In this document: positions 1-8,105 of the stretch, piece by piece
How the letters are laid out: the number at the start of each line of letters is the position of its first letter
Position numbering within the stretch: the stretch's first letter is position 1
Assembly (NCBI GenBank): GCA_963751395.1
Contig: CAVVUC010000001.1
Span: 186,001 to 250,000 of the forward strand
Source: CAVVUC01 sp963751395
GTDB lineage: Bacteria; Verrucomicrobiota; Verrucomicrobiia; Chthoniobacterales; Chthoniobacteraceae
Reading direction: 5' to 3'
Length of the DNA: 64,000 bases
The notes under the pieces: model-generated
The model's database searches: none
What the model saw: only the letters and a program-made list of their open reading frames with translations
What the model was told of the DNA's origin: nothing
Translations under genes and position numbers: made by a program

Positions 1-573
1 TCGGACCACAACGGCGGGACGACCGCGCCGCGCGTCTCTCTCGGCCAGCTTGAATCCCACCTCTGGGAGGCGGCGAACATTTTGTGCGGGCCGGTGGATG
101 CGGCGGATTTCAAGACCTACGTGTTTCCATTGTTGTTCTTCAAGCGCATCTCGGATGTGCATGAGGAGGAGTATCAGTCCGCGCTGGCGGAGTCTGGCGG
201 GGATGAGGAATACGCGCACTTTCCGCAGAACTATCGCTTCCAGATTCCCGACGATTGCGATTGGGAGGATGTCCGCACCGTGGCGACGAACGTGGGCCAG
301 GCGCTCCAGAAGGCGATGCGCGGAATCGAGAAGGCGAACCCGGAAACGCTTTACGGCATCTTTGGCGATGCGGCGTGGACGAACAAAGACCGGCTGCCGG
401 ATTCGCTCCTGCGGAACCTCATCGAGCACTTCTCCCGCATCAACCTTGGCAAGCAGGCGGCGCAGGCAGACATCCTCGGCCAGTCCTACGAATATCCGCC
501 TACTTCGATGAGCGCCACGCCGAGAGCGGCGCGACGCTTGTTGTCGCCGAGGGGCGCGAGGCCGGCAAAGTGA
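1..573 (+). pseudogene. hsdM: Type I restriction-modification methyltransferase HsdM, N-terminal fragment
   Basis: The frame is already open at the window edge and encodes the N-terminal HsdM domain (LESHLWEAANIL, then DFKTYVFPLLFFKRISDV, ending DILGQSYEY). In intact HsdM this helical domain precedes the S-adenosylmethionine-binding N6-adenine methylase domain. Here the similarity stops near base 495-500 and the frame runs into unrelated residues before a stop at 571-573, so the catalytic NPPF-type motif is absent. No hsdS or hsdR follows. The next recognisable sequence is phage-like and in another frame, so this looks like a recombination remnant. The N-terminal identity is secure. Whether any function remains is doubtful. 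Confidence 0.75.
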
Positions 574-971
574 TCGGGCATGCGGAACACATCGGGCGCT
601 GCCCGCAATTCGCGCTTGGCGAGGGCGAGGTGAGCGACCGCGACGGCATTAACCGCAAACGCGGCTTCATGGATGCCGTGCGCAGCGAGAGCCGCAGCAT
701 CGGTCTTGACGGACGATACGCCCGCGTTTCGCGCGTGGACGACGGCAACGGGAGCAGCATGGAAGTCGCAATCCGCGAAGCTGGCAATGAACCCGCCGCA
801 CCCGTGCGCGAAAACCTCATCGTGAAGGCAAGCAAGCTGCAAAGGCAAAAGGAGCTTTCTGATGAAGAACACGAGATGCAACTCGATCGGGAGAAGGCTG
901 AAGTCGATCGGATGGAGAAGGAAATTTTCAAATCAAACCCATTGATGGCGGGATGGAAAATATCGGGATGA
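501..971 (+). CDS. Unrecognised phage-type protein, 5' end missing
   Basis: From the point where the HsdM similarity ends, a different frame stays open to a stop at 969-971. It reads smoothly (YFDERHAESGATLVV onward) and ends in a charged, coiled-coil-like tail rich in Glu, Lys and Asp. I do not recognise the family. Its stop overlaps the ATG of the following Mu gpF-like head gene (ATGA), as is usual in phage structural operons, so it is probably the 3' part of a structural gene whose start was lost at the junction with hsdM. The start given is the junction, not a start codon. The frame is also open upstream of it, but there it only shadows hsdM. Confidence 0.4.
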   Translation, partial: YFDERHAESGATLVVAEGREAGKVIGHAEHIGRCPQFALGEGEVSDRDGINRKRGFMDAVRSESRSIGLDGRYARVSRVDDGNGSSMEVAIREAGNEPAAPVRENLIVKASKLQRQKELSDEEHEMQLDREKAEVDRMEKEIFKSNPLMAGWKISG

Positions 972-1585
972 ACGCTGATCTCCTTATCAAACCCACGCCC
1001 CACAAGGAAGCCGCCGAGTTCATCGCCTCGAAGTCGGTGGTGTCGCGCGACGTGTTCGACGGCCTGCTGCCCGAGTTGCGGGCGCGGGCGTTTGTGATCT
1101 CCGGCGTGGAGGCCGCGAATGTTGTGCAGCAGATCCGCGACAGGATCGCGGACCATCCGCAGGGCGCGAATTGGGACGATGTAAAAAAGGATCTCATGAA
1201 CGAATTGCATCCCTTCATTCGCAGCGAGGATGACCCGGAAAACACCATCGCCGCAGAAAACCGCGCCGAGCTGCTCATCCGCATGCACGGCTTCCAGGCA
1301 TACCAGGCGAGCGCCTGGCAGGTGATGGACCGGCAGCGCGACGTGTTTCCCTACTGGCAGTATCACAGCATGGGGGACCGCAAGGTGCGCGCGACTCACG
1401 AGGCTCTCGACGGCATCGTGCTGCCGTGTGGCCACGAGTTTTGGAAGACGCATTTCCCGCCGTGGGAATACAACTGCCGCTGTCAAGTGATCCCTATTAC
1501 CCAGGATGACAAAGAGGAGCTGGAGCAGCGCGACAAGAAACGCAACCCCGACAACCGCGACGTGCTCGATGAGGGCGCGCAATAA
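968..1585 (+). CDS. Mu gpF-like phage minor head / head morphogenesis protein
   Basis: A 205-residue product with the hallmarks of the Mu F / SPP1 gp7 minor head family: an N-terminal RARAFVISG segment, a central helical part with NRAELLIRMHGFQAYQAS, and a C-terminal core with WQYHSMGDRKVRATHEALDG and FWKTHFPPWEYNCRCQV. The last stretch is the conserved Pro/Trp/Cys-rich signature. These proteins join the capsid around the portal and act in DNA packaging or injection. The ATG at 968 overlaps the previous stop (ATGA); a second ATG lies at 953. No portal, protease or major capsid gene is in the window, so this is a prophage remnant. After the TAA at 1583 the same frame stays open to 1828 and continues to look like this family's C-terminus, so the gene may be broken. 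Confidence 0.75.
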   Translation: MNADLLIKPTPHKEAAEFIASKSVVSRDVFDGLLPELRARAFVISGVEAANVVQQIRDRIADHPQGANWDDVKKDLMNELHPFIRSEDDPENTIAAENRAELLIRMHGFQAYQASAWQVMDRQRDVFPYWQYHSMGDRKVRATHEALDGIVLPCGHEFWKTHFPPWEYNCRCQVIPITQDDKEELEQRDKKRNPDNRDVLDEGAQ

Positions 1586-1828
1586 GAACTGACCGCCTCA
1601 CGCCGCCTCGTGCGCAACGGAGTGACCTACAACATGACCGCGCCGAGCGAGCAGGGAAAACCGGGCGCGTTCCAATGGCATCCCGGCGACCTGCGCCTCT
1701 CGACCGAGGATTTGAAATTCCGATACGATGCGCAGACGTGGGCGGATTTTGAAGCGTGGGCACAGATGACTCGCATCGGCGGTTTAAGCATAACCGTGTG
1801 GGCATGGCTGAAAGGAGCGGCAGCATGA
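1586..1828 (+). pseudogene. Probable detached C-terminus of the gpF-like head protein
   Basis: The frame of the gpF-like gene continues after its TAA for 80 codons and encodes WHPGDLRLSTEDLKFRYDA and FEAWAQMTRIGG. This reads like the tail of gpF-type proteins (a Trp/Pro/Gly segment, then RYD and a FEAWA helix). A start at 1610 (GTG) is possible, but there is no clear ribosome-binding site. I read it as the C-terminal part cut off by a stop mutation. It could also be a separate small gene. The stop at 1826-1828 overlaps an ATG at 1825 that has a strong AAAGGAG site, as if another phage gene once followed. Confidence 0.45.
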
Positions 1829-2373
1829 GCAGCACCCGGACGGCCAAGCTAGGCTCCGCGCCGCGTCAGGAGCGATTTGCTTCCAGCGCCCGATTGCGAA
1901 AGGGATTGCTTGGAAACCTGGTCGCCCGCCGATGCGAGGCGCTCAAGTCTCCATGTGATCGGCAGCTCGTCTATTTCCTCCACGAGCTGAGTCTTCGCGA
2001 CGGCTTTGCTGTTCACCGTTCCTGCAATCTCTTTCCGGCATGGCCGTGGCAGTCGGAAGGCCCATGCAACGAGTCTGCCCTTGAGCGCGTGGCTCGCGAG
2101 CTTGTGGAGCTTTGGCCCAGACGCATCAAGTCGCACGCGAATGAGGCCCGTACGCAGATCGCAGATTTCCTTCCAAAACTCTGCCTCGATCCGCGTATAG
2201 ATTTCTCCACTGCCAACGTGCCTGCGTTTGAGGGGCTGAGGCCGGTTACAAGTTCGATGACTCGGCATCGGAAGGGCGCGCTTCACGGACGGAAAACTTC
2301 CCAGTTTATCAACACCTTGCGGATCGTTCGCAAGCTTGTCACGGTCGCTCTGCGGCACCTCCGCGAACCCTGA
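1825..2373 (+). CDS. Doubtful ORF downstream of the phage remnant
   Basis: The ATG at 1825 has an excellent Shine-Dalgarno sequence (AAAGGAG, 1811-1817) and overlaps the preceding stop, so a gene once started here. The 182-residue product beyond its first dozen residues looks like no family I know and is rich in Arg, Cys and Trp, which is typical of non-coding frames. A 241-residue frame on the opposite strand covers 1849-2574 and is no more convincing. It also runs into the attachment site. The stretch 1829-2515 is therefore best treated as decayed mobile DNA without a supported gene. Confidence 0.2.
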   Translation: MSSTRTAKLGSAPRQERFASSARLRKGLLGNLVARRCEALKSPCDRQLVYFLHELSLRDGFAVHRSCNLFPAWPWQSEGPCNESALERVARELVELWPRRIKSHANEARTQIADFLPKLCLDPRIDFSTANVPAFEGLRPVTSSMTRHRKGALHGRKTSQFINTLRIVRKLVTVALRHLREP

Positions 2374-2515
2374 ATTTTCGGGAGTAATCCCGAACCGAAA
2401 ATCACAACCTTTTTGGTGGCTCGAAAAATTTCGAGGACTGCGAGCGCAAAAACTACGTTCAACGAGTACCGCAGCGCCGCAACGAAAAGGTTCCCAAAAT
2501 CGCTGCTTGGTTACA

Positions 2516-2554
2516 CTGATTATCAGAGAGAGAGCGGGTGAAGGGAATCGAACC
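2516..2554 (+). repeat. Left attachment site repeat (attL)
   Basis: It matches 10300-10338 at 37 of 39 positions and includes the acceptor and T-arm part of the tRNA-Gly gene in minus orientation (GCGGGTGAAGGGAATCGAACC). The two differences lie in the purine run just beyond the tRNA 3' end. The rest of a tRNA is missing on the element side, so this copy is not a tRNA gene. Confidence 0.85.
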
Positions 2555-2645
2555 ATCGTTTCGATGCCCGCCAAGCCTACCGCTCTCGAAGCCGCTTAGA
2601 TACTAGCTTCCATGACTTCTTGAAACATCATTGACAAGGGCGGAC

Positions 2646-2664
2646 GTTCTCACTTATGTTCTCA
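2646..2664 (+). repeat. Left subterminal GTTCTC repeat
   Basis: Two GTTCTC boxes 12 bp apart (2646 and 2658), followed by an inverted GAGAAC at 2674-2679 that overlaps the integrase ribosome-binding site. The 19-bp unit recurs at 10244-10262 with one mismatch and in the same orientation, just inside the other end of the element. Candidate arm-type integrase sites or an operator for integrase expression. Confidence 0.5.
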
Positions 2665-2684
2665 GTAGAAACGGAGAACAGAAT

Positions 2685-3887
2685 ATGCCTTCACTTTGGA
2701 AAAGAGAAAATTCCCCTTACTGGGTTTGCTGCTACACGAACGCGGACGGGCAACGGCTCAAGAAATCCACAAAATGCAAAGATCGGGCGAAGGCTCTTGA
2801 AGTATGCCTTGCGCTTGAACGCGCCGAAGGGCTGGCGGCTCGCGGGACACTCACGGAAACACGGGCGCGGGAGCTTATAGGAGAAGTGCTTGAACGAACC
2901 ACCGGGGACGCCCTGCCGCTCTACACGGCGGAAAGCTGGCTTCGGGATTGGTTGCGCGGGAAGGAAATATCGAAGGCGCAAGGCACTTTCACGAAATACG
3001 CTCACACCGTTGAAAGCTTCCTTGAGCATCTGGGCAGGCGGGCAAGGCTGAACATCGCGGCCATAAGCTCGAAAGACATTGCCAGCTATCGCGACGCGCA
3101 GATTGCCAGCGGCAAACATCCGAACACGGTTCACTATCTTTTGAAGCAACTGCGAATCCCGTTCAACGCGGCGCGGCGGCAGGGCCTCATTACGCACAAT
3201 CCCGCCGAAGCCGTTGAACTGCCAAGCAAACCGAAGACGGAAGACGGCGGGGAAGCAACGCGGGACGTGTTCACACCGCAGCAAGTCAACGCACTCATGC
3301 AAGCGGCAATCTCGACAGAGCACGGCACGCCCGTTTTCGTCGCGGGCGACAACTGGCGCGGGGCAATCCTGTTCGCCTTCTTTACCGGCGCACGGCTTCA
3401 AGACGTTGCGAATCTCACTTGGAACGCGATTGATCTTCCCGCGAAGACAATCACCTACATTCCGAAGAAGACAGGCAGCAAGGTTTGCATTCCGATACAC
3501 CCCGACTTGGAAGCCTACTTGCTTGAACTTCCCGCACCGGACAGCGGGAAGGCTTTCGTTTTTCCGAAGCTTGCGGGACGCGATACGGGCGGGCGCAGCG
3601 GGCTTTCAATGACTTTCTCGCGCATCATGGCGCGGGCGGGCGTGGCGGGCGAAGTGACAAGCAAGGCACACGGCAAAGGGCGCACAGTGCGAACGCTCAC
3701 GTTTCACAGCTTGCGGCACTCGTTCAACTCGGCAATGGCGAACGCGGGCGTGAGTCAGGAAATCCGGCAGAAGCTTACCGGCCATGCCAGCGCGGAAATG
3801 AACAAGCTTTACACGCATCACGAACTTGAACCCTTGCGGGCGGCAATCGCAGTCATTCCGGGCATCGAGGGGAAGGCCGGCAAGTGA
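2685..3887 (+). CDS. Tyrosine recombinase / integrase of the element
   Basis: A 400-residue site-specific recombinase. An N-terminal arm-binding-like segment (about 1-80) is followed by a SAM-like core-binding domain (about 80-180) and the catalytic domain (about 195-385). The catalytic residues can be placed: Arg237 in FFTGARLQDV, His341 and Arg344 in FHSLRHSF, His367 in LTGHAS and the nucleophile Tyr376 in NKLYTHHE. The ATG at 2685 is preferred over one at 2631 because GGAGAAC lies just upstream and the conserved region starts at MPSLWKRENS. Its position next to the left attachment repeat, reading inward, and the tRNA-Gly target make it the enzyme that integrated this element. Confidence 0.92.
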   Translation: MPSLWKRENSPYWVCCYTNADGQRLKKSTKCKDRAKALEVCLALERAEGLAARGTLTETRARELIGEVLERTTGDALPLYTAESWLRDWLRGKEISKAQGTFTKYAHTVESFLEHLGRRARLNIAAISSKDIASYRDAQIASGKHPNTVHYLLKQLRIPFNAARRQGLITHNPAEAVELPSKPKTEDGGEATRDVFTPQQVNALMQAAISTEHGTPVFVAGDNWRGAILFAFFTGARLQDVANLTWNAIDLPAKTITYIPKKTGSKVCIPIHPDLEAYLLELPAPDSGKAFVFPKLAGRDTGGRSGLSMTFSRIMARAGVAGEVTSKAHGKGRTVRTLTFHSLRHSFNSAMANAGVSQEIRQKLTGHASAEMNKLYTHHELEPLRAAIAVIPGIEGKAGK

Positions 3888-4008
3888 AGGCGAACATAGG
3901 CTCTCTTTTTTGTGGGGGTGGCAGCCGGAGGCGGCGGGGAGGGGCGCTGGCAGCGTGGACTGCATATAAGCCCCTTCCAACTGCGGCCTAATTTTTCAAG
4001 CAATCACT

Positions 4009-4662
4009 ATGAAGAACCAGCCAAAACCCGCCAAGAACGACAAACCCAAAAAAGCATTCGGTGAATCCGAGTTGCGATGGATGCGAAGCGACACTGACGA
4101 GACTTTCATTACCCAATACGATTTTCCGTTTGAGCTTTTCGCGCAGACGGCAGCACAATTGTTAGCTGGCAAGGAGTTATCTTCAACGGATGCGTTTGAT
4201 TACTCGCAACACAGCAATGCTGCCGACGAAGCCTTGAAACTGCTTCACGCTTGCGCTATCCGGCTCGAAAAGAACAAGATGAATATGAATCAGCTTGTGA
4301 CGCAAGGAGAGAAGATTAAGAAACTGGGCGCGAACATAGTGCTGACTGAGTTCAAGAAGGCTATTAGCATTATTACGGGGCAGAGCAGGACTGATAGAGC
4401 GGAAGAAGATTACACGTCTCTTTTGCAAGCCATGCATCCGAAATGGACGAAGGCTGAGCTAAGCGCGGCGATTGAAAATAAGCGGCGAAGCGGCTTCACT
4501 GGCGAACGAATTCTTGAGTTGAAGCGCGTCCACGATGAAGCGCGGGATCGCGGATATTTGGGGAAAAAACGCCGCCCGCAAAAAATATTCTTGGACAAGG
4601 TTAAAAATGGGAAAAGTGCCAGTAACTCGAATAAGACTGTCAGCAAACAGAGCAAAGCATAA
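4009..4662 (+). CDS. Hypothetical lysine-rich protein of the integrative element
   Basis: A 217-residue protein with basic ends (MKNQPKPAKNDKPKKAF at the start and a Lys/Ser/Asn-rich tail) around a helical middle. No signal peptide or membrane segment is visible and I recognise no family. Its base composition is clearly less GC-rich than its neighbours, which suggests a different origin, for example cargo acquired by the element. It stands alone between the integrase and the regulator, about 120 bp and 110 bp from them. The basic character would fit nucleic-acid binding, but this is only a guess. Confidence 0.6.
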   Translation: MKNQPKPAKNDKPKKAFGESELRWMRSDTDETFITQYDFPFELFAQTAAQLLAGKELSSTDAFDYSQHSNAADEALKLLHACAIRLEKNKMNMNQLVTQGEKIKKLGANIVLTEFKKAISIITGQSRTDRAEEDYTSLLQAMHPKWTKAELSAAIENKRRSGFTGERILELKRVHDEARDRGYLGKKRRPQKIFLDKVKNGKSASNSNKTVSKQSKA

Positions 4663-4771
4663 GGATTATTCAACAAGGCACGTTTGAGCCTGCCAGCAAG
4701 TAGCTGGAAGTTGACAGAAACCGCCCGCGACACGACGACGAAAGGCAAAGCCCGTCTGCTAATCGTCGGGC

Positions 4772-5041
4772 ATGTCAAAAAACATCCCGAACGCGGCAGG
4801 CAATCCCGCTCAAACAATTGCCCCGGTAACAGCTTCCCCGGCGTCTGAAGCTGAATTCGTGGACTCTCACGGCTTGGAAAGCCGTTTCGGAATCAAGCGG
4901 AGCCTGGCTTACTCGCTAATTGAAGACGGCTTGATTCGCGCTGTCTCACTTCGTCGGCGCGGAATGCTCAAGGGCAAGCGGCTCTTCGACGTTGCGAGCG
5001 TGCGGGCGTTTCTCGAATCGCAAATGGAGGCGGGGCAATGA
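4772..5041 (+). CDS. AlpA/MerR-like helix-turn-helix protein (excisionase or regulator type)
   Basis: An 89-residue protein whose central part (LESRFGIKRSLAYSLIEDGL, then GKRLFDVASVRAFL) has the winged helix-turn-helix pattern of AlpA-like excisionases and HTH_17 proteins: a recognition helix, then an arginine-rich wing and a conserved (R)LFDVASVRAFL ending. Such proteins in integrative elements control excision or activate the integrase. Its stop overlaps the ATG of the next gene (ATGA), so it heads the replication operon. It may bind the GTTCTC boxes at the element ends, but nothing in the sequence proves this. Confidence 0.7.
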   Translation: MSKNIPNAAGNPAQTIAPVTASPASEAEFVDSHGLESRFGIKRSLAYSLIEDGLIRAVSLRRRGMLKGKRLFDVASVRAFLESQMEAGQ

Positions 5042-5283
5042 ACGGCGAACCAGTAACGCCGGGCAAACTGCCCCCGCTAACCGGCCTTTTCGAGATTCTC
5101 GAATTGCTTCGCGAGTTTTCGGCCATTCGTGACGGCGAGGGCTTGATTGTCGCAAGCGGGCAATGGCGGGCGCGTTTCGGCTCGGAACTGCGGGGGGATT
5201 TGGAAATCCTTGATATAGCTGCCGACGAACTCTTGCACCTTGCCAAAGAGCTACTTCGCGAACGGGAAAGCGAGGGCTGCTAA
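5038..5283 (+). CDS. Small hypothetical protein in the replication operon
   Basis: An 81-residue acidic, mostly helical protein (GLFEILELLREFSAIRDG, ending ELLHLAKELLRERESEGC). It overlaps the HTH gene by four bases and ends one base before the probable GTG start of the primase, so the three are translationally coupled. No family is recognised. Small accessory proteins at this place often support primase loading or regulation, but no motif shows it here. Confidence 0.55.
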   Translation: MNGEPVTPGKLPPLTGLFEILELLREFSAIRDGEGLIVASGQWRARFGSELRGDLEILDIAADELLHLAKELLRERESEGC

Positions 5284-5284
5284 A

Positions 5285-6283
5285 GTGGACATCAAGGAAG
5301 CGAAGCAGCGGCTCACGATTGTCGATTTGTGGCGAATCTTGAACCTACCCGGCAAACCAACGAAGTCATGCAAGTCACCCTTCCGCGAAGAACGGAACCC
5401 AAGCTTTTCCGTGCATAAAAACGGCTGGGCATGGAAGGATTTCACAACCGGGGAAAGCGGCGACGCGATTGATTTTCTCGCGCTCGCAACCGGCCTTTCA
5501 AAGCCCGAAGCGTGCAAGCGATTCATTGAGTTAGCGGGGGGCGAGCTATGTCCACCCTTGCCAGTGAAACAACGCTCACTAGCGGCCCCACAAGCGCGGC
5601 AAAAGCCCGTCCTGCCCGACATGCGACGCGGCACGGCGACGGAACTCGAAACGCTCGCGGCGCTTCGCAACATTAGCGCGGCGGCGTGCATTCTTGCCGA
5701 TAGCGTGGGGCTTCTGCGATTCGCGGAATGGAAAGGCAAAACGGCGTGGATCGTTACAGACGACGAGCGGCTTAACGCGCAGGCGCGAAGATTGGACGGC
5801 GCGAAATGGGAAACCATTGAAGGCGAACCGAAGGTGCAGACGTTGCCCGGCTGCTGGGCTTCATGGCCTTTGGGGGTTTTGACGGGGCAACACTATCCGA
5901 ACTTCCTGCTTGTTGAAGGCGGGCCTGATTTGCTCGCGGCCTTGCACTTCATTCACGAAGCGGGCGCGGAGTGTTCACACTTCCCTATTGCAATGCTGGG
6001 CGCGTCGCAACGCATTCACGAAGACGCATTGCCGATACTGAGCGGCAAGCGCGTAAGAATCATGGCGCACGTTGACAAGCCGACAGAATTACACCCGCTC
6101 GGCGCGGGACGCGAAGCGGCGGAGCGATGGGCGGCGCAACTCGCAACAGTCAACGCGGAAGTGGACATCGCAGACTTCGCGGGGCTTCGCAAGCGGGACG
6201 GCTCACCCGTCTCAGACTTGAACGACTTAACCGGGATTCACCCCGACGACGAACACGAATTGAAAGGACTCATGCCAGAATGA
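5285..6283 (+). CDS. DnaG-type primase with CHC2 zinc-finger-like and Toprim domains
   Basis: About 332 residues. The N-terminus carries the CHC2-domain core (KSPFREERNPSFSV, then WKDFTTGESGDAIDFLA), which binds template DNA in primases. The second half has a Toprim-like segment (LLVEGGPDLLAAL with its catalytic Glu, then an acidic HVDKPTE region). Such two-domain primases start replication of phages, satellites and plasmids. The GTG at 5285 directly after the preceding stop is chosen because a GAGGG site lies upstream and because the alternative TTG at 5240 would overlap the neighbour by 44 bases. The stop overlaps the ATG of the DUF3987 gene (ATGA), which supports a joint replication role. 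Confidence 0.8.
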   Translation: MDIKEAKQRLTIVDLWRILNLPGKPTKSCKSPFREERNPSFSVHKNGWAWKDFTTGESGDAIDFLALATGLSKPEACKRFIELAGGELCPPLPVKQRSLAAPQARQKPVLPDMRRGTATELETLAALRNISAAACILADSVGLLRFAEWKGKTAWIVTDDERLNAQARRLDGAKWETIEGEPKVQTLPGCWASWPLGVLTGQHYPNFLLVEGGPDLLAALHFIHEAGAECSHFPIAMLGASQRIHEDALPILSGKRVRIMAHVDKPTELHPLGAGREAAERWAAQLATVNAEVDIADFAGLRKRDGSPVSDLNDLTGIHPDDEHELKGLMPE

Positions 6284-7776
6284 AAATCATAAAACCGGGC
6301 GGCGCGGGGAATGCAACCCCGCAGCACGCCGAAGCTAACGAACACGCTAACTCTACTGAACAAGTGGAGAATCAGCAAGCGCAACCTTTCCCGCTTCATT
6401 GCTTGGGCGAAACGCTTCGCTCAATGGCGAACGCGGTTTGCGAGACTGAGCGCACGCCTTCAAGCCTTGCCGGGTGTTGTGCGCTTGGGATTCTGAGCGG
6501 CAGCATGGGCGCGGGCTTGCAAGTGCAAAGCGGCGCGAACCGCTTCACGCGGGGCAATCTCTACATTCTCGCCAGCGCGCAAAGCGGCAGCGGAAAGAGC
6601 GAAACCTTTCGACACTTCGCAAAGCCTTTCCTTCAAATCGAAGCGGAACGGCTCGCGGAGTGGAAAGCCGAAACCCTGCCCGGCTTGCTCGCGGAGCAGC
6701 GGGTTTTGCAATGCGAAGTGAAGCGGCTCGAAAGAGACGCGGGCAAGGCGGAAGGCGGGCTTGAACGTGAAGACATTCGCGGACAACTCGAAAAGAAACT
6801 CGCGGCGCTTGCGGAAGTTGAGAACAAGCTTCGCGCCCCGGCGCTAACTTGCGAAGACGTGACAAGCGAACGGCTCGCGGGACTTCTCGCGCACAACGGC
6901 GAACAACTTTCAAGCCTGAGCCCGGACGCGGGCGCGATTGTGAACGTCTTGCTTGGCCGATACTCGAAACTCGATAGGACGGACGAGGGCGTTTATCTGA
7001 AAGCTTTCAGCGGCGATTATTGCAAGGTGGACCGGCAATCACACGAACCCGTCTTGCTGCAATCGCCTTGCCTTGCGGCCTTGTGGCTTACGCAACCCGA
7101 CAAGCTCGAAACTCTGCTTTCCGAAAAGAGTCTCACAGACGGCGGACTAATCCCCCGGCTTCTTGCTTGCCACACTAATTGCGAACCGCTTGAAATCGTT
7201 GAAGGCTCGCCAGCAATCCCGGCAAGCGTCTCGACGGCTTACGCGGAATTGATTCGCACCTTGCTCGAAACTTACAGGCTCGCCAGTGAACCTTTGACGA
7301 TTCACGCGACAACGGAAGCCATGCAAGCAATGAACACGCACCACAACGCGATTGTGAAGCGGCGGCGGGGCGATTTGCGGGACGTGACAACCTTTGCGGC
7401 AAGGTGGACAGAGCAAGCCTGGCGCATTGCCGTTTGCCTTCACGCGGCAGAGCACGGCAGCGCGGCGCACAATCACCGGCTTGAACTTGAAACGGCACAG
7501 CGGGCGATGGAACTGGCAGATTGGTTTGCAGCGCAGCAACTCGAAATCCTTCAAGCCGGACGGACGCAAGCCAAGCTCGCCCGCATCGAAAAACTTCGCG
7601 TCCTAATCGCGACGCATTACAGCGGCATGGCGACGTTGCGCGACTTGAACAACAGCAATGGATTCACGTCGGAAGAAGTCAAACGACTCGCAGAAGCATT
7701 TCCGAACTTGCTGAAAATCGAGACGCTCGAAACGGGCGGGCGGCCAAGTGAAACCGTCAGCATTCCGAAAAGTTGA
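6280..7776 (+). CDS. DUF3987 family P-loop ATPase (replication-associated)
   Basis: 498 residues. A clear Walker A motif lies in ILASAQSGSGKSET. It is followed by a charged helical, coiled-coil-like insertion (RVLQCEVKRLERDAGKAEGG region) and the DUF3987 core. DUF3987 proteins are found in phages and integrated elements beside CHC2 primases and are thought to act as helicase- or primase-associated ATPases. The gene overlaps the primase by four bases. The C-terminal 60 residues look like a small winged-helix DNA-binding part (FTSEEVKRLAEAFPNLLKI). Nine-base tandem repeats lie just after the stop. Confidence 0.8.
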   Translation: MKIIKPGGAGNATPQHAEANEHANSTEQVENQQAQPFPLHCLGETLRSMANAVCETERTPSSLAGCCALGILSGSMGAGLQVQSGANRFTRGNLYILASAQSGSGKSETFRHFAKPFLQIEAERLAEWKAETLPGLLAEQRVLQCEVKRLERDAGKAEGGLEREDIRGQLEKKLAALAEVENKLRAPALTCEDVTSERLAGLLAHNGEQLSSLSPDAGAIVNVLLGRYSKLDRTDEGVYLKAFSGDYCKVDRQSHEPVLLQSPCLAALWLTQPDKLETLLSEKSLTDGGLIPRLLACHTNCEPLEIVEGSPAIPASVSTAYAELIRTLLETYRLASEPLTIHATTEAMQAMNTHHNAIVKRRRGDLRDVTTFAARWTEQAWRIAVCLHAAEHGSAAHNHRLELETAQRAMELADWFAAQQLEILQAGRTQAKLARIEKLRVLIATHYSGMATLRDLNNSNGFTSEEVKRLAEAFPNLLKIETLETGGRPSETVSIPKS

Positions 7777-7792
7777 AAATGGAATGCACCCT

Positions 7793-7863
7793 ACCTTCAA
7801 AACCTTCAGAACCTTCAAAAGCCCCCGGCTTGGCTACCTTTTGAAGCCTTTGAAGCTTTTGAC
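7793..7863. repeat. Tandem 9-bp repeats with inverted counterpart (iteron- or terminator-like)
   Basis: Three tandem copies of ACCTTCAAA (7793-7801, 7802-7810 with one change, 7811-7819) are followed after a GC-rich spacer by inverted units (TTTTGAAGC, CTTTGAAGC) at about 7839-7857. CTTCAAAAG at 7813-7821 pairs perfectly with CTTTTGAAG at 7838-7846. The block lies between the convergent ends of the replication operon and the cargo operon. It could end transcription from both sides or serve as an iteron-type replication origin. Confidence 0.5.
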
Positions 7864-7905
7864 GGCGGGGGTAAGTGGAAAAACGAAAAGCTGGCGGGCA
7901 ATGTC

Positions 7906-8079
7906 CTAGTTCGCCAGCAGCAAATAAATGAACGCCCCGCTTGCCAGCCAAATCGGAAGCCCTTCGGCGTCCCACCAGTTTACAAAAGTCGGATATTTTC
8001 TCCGGGAAATTACGCTGTAAGTCACCGCTACGCCGAAAATGATTCCTGCCAAGAAAATGCCGATAGTCTTTCGCGTCAT
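7906..8079 (-). CDS. Small membrane protein (57 residues)
   Basis: A 57-residue protein starting MTRKTIGIFLAGIIFGV, with one N-terminal membrane helix, a short loop (RRKYPTFVNWWDAEG) and a second hydrophobic helix at the C-terminus. The ATG at 8079 has AAGG six bases upstream. An upstream ATG at 8127 would overlap the preceding PEP-CTERM gene and is less likely. It is the last of three genes on the minus strand after two PEP-CTERM proteins, so it may help export or anchoring of these. No family is recognised. Confidence 0.55.
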   Translation of the reverse strand: MTRKTIGIFLAGIIFGVAVTYSVISRRKYPTFVNWWDAEGLPIWLASGAFIYLLLAN

Positions 8080-8105
8080 TGCCTTGCCCTTGAAGCAAAA
8101 GCAAT

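Noticed and set aside
500..1582. Open frame of 360 codons on the minus strand
   Set aside because: It lies opposite the phage head genes, which match a known family, and its product (Arg/His/Val-rich) resembles none. It is an antisense shadow in GC-rich DNA.
2516..2554. Possible second tRNA-Gly
   Set aside because: Only the 3' third of the tRNA is present; the anticodon and D arms are missing. It is the attachment-site duplicate.
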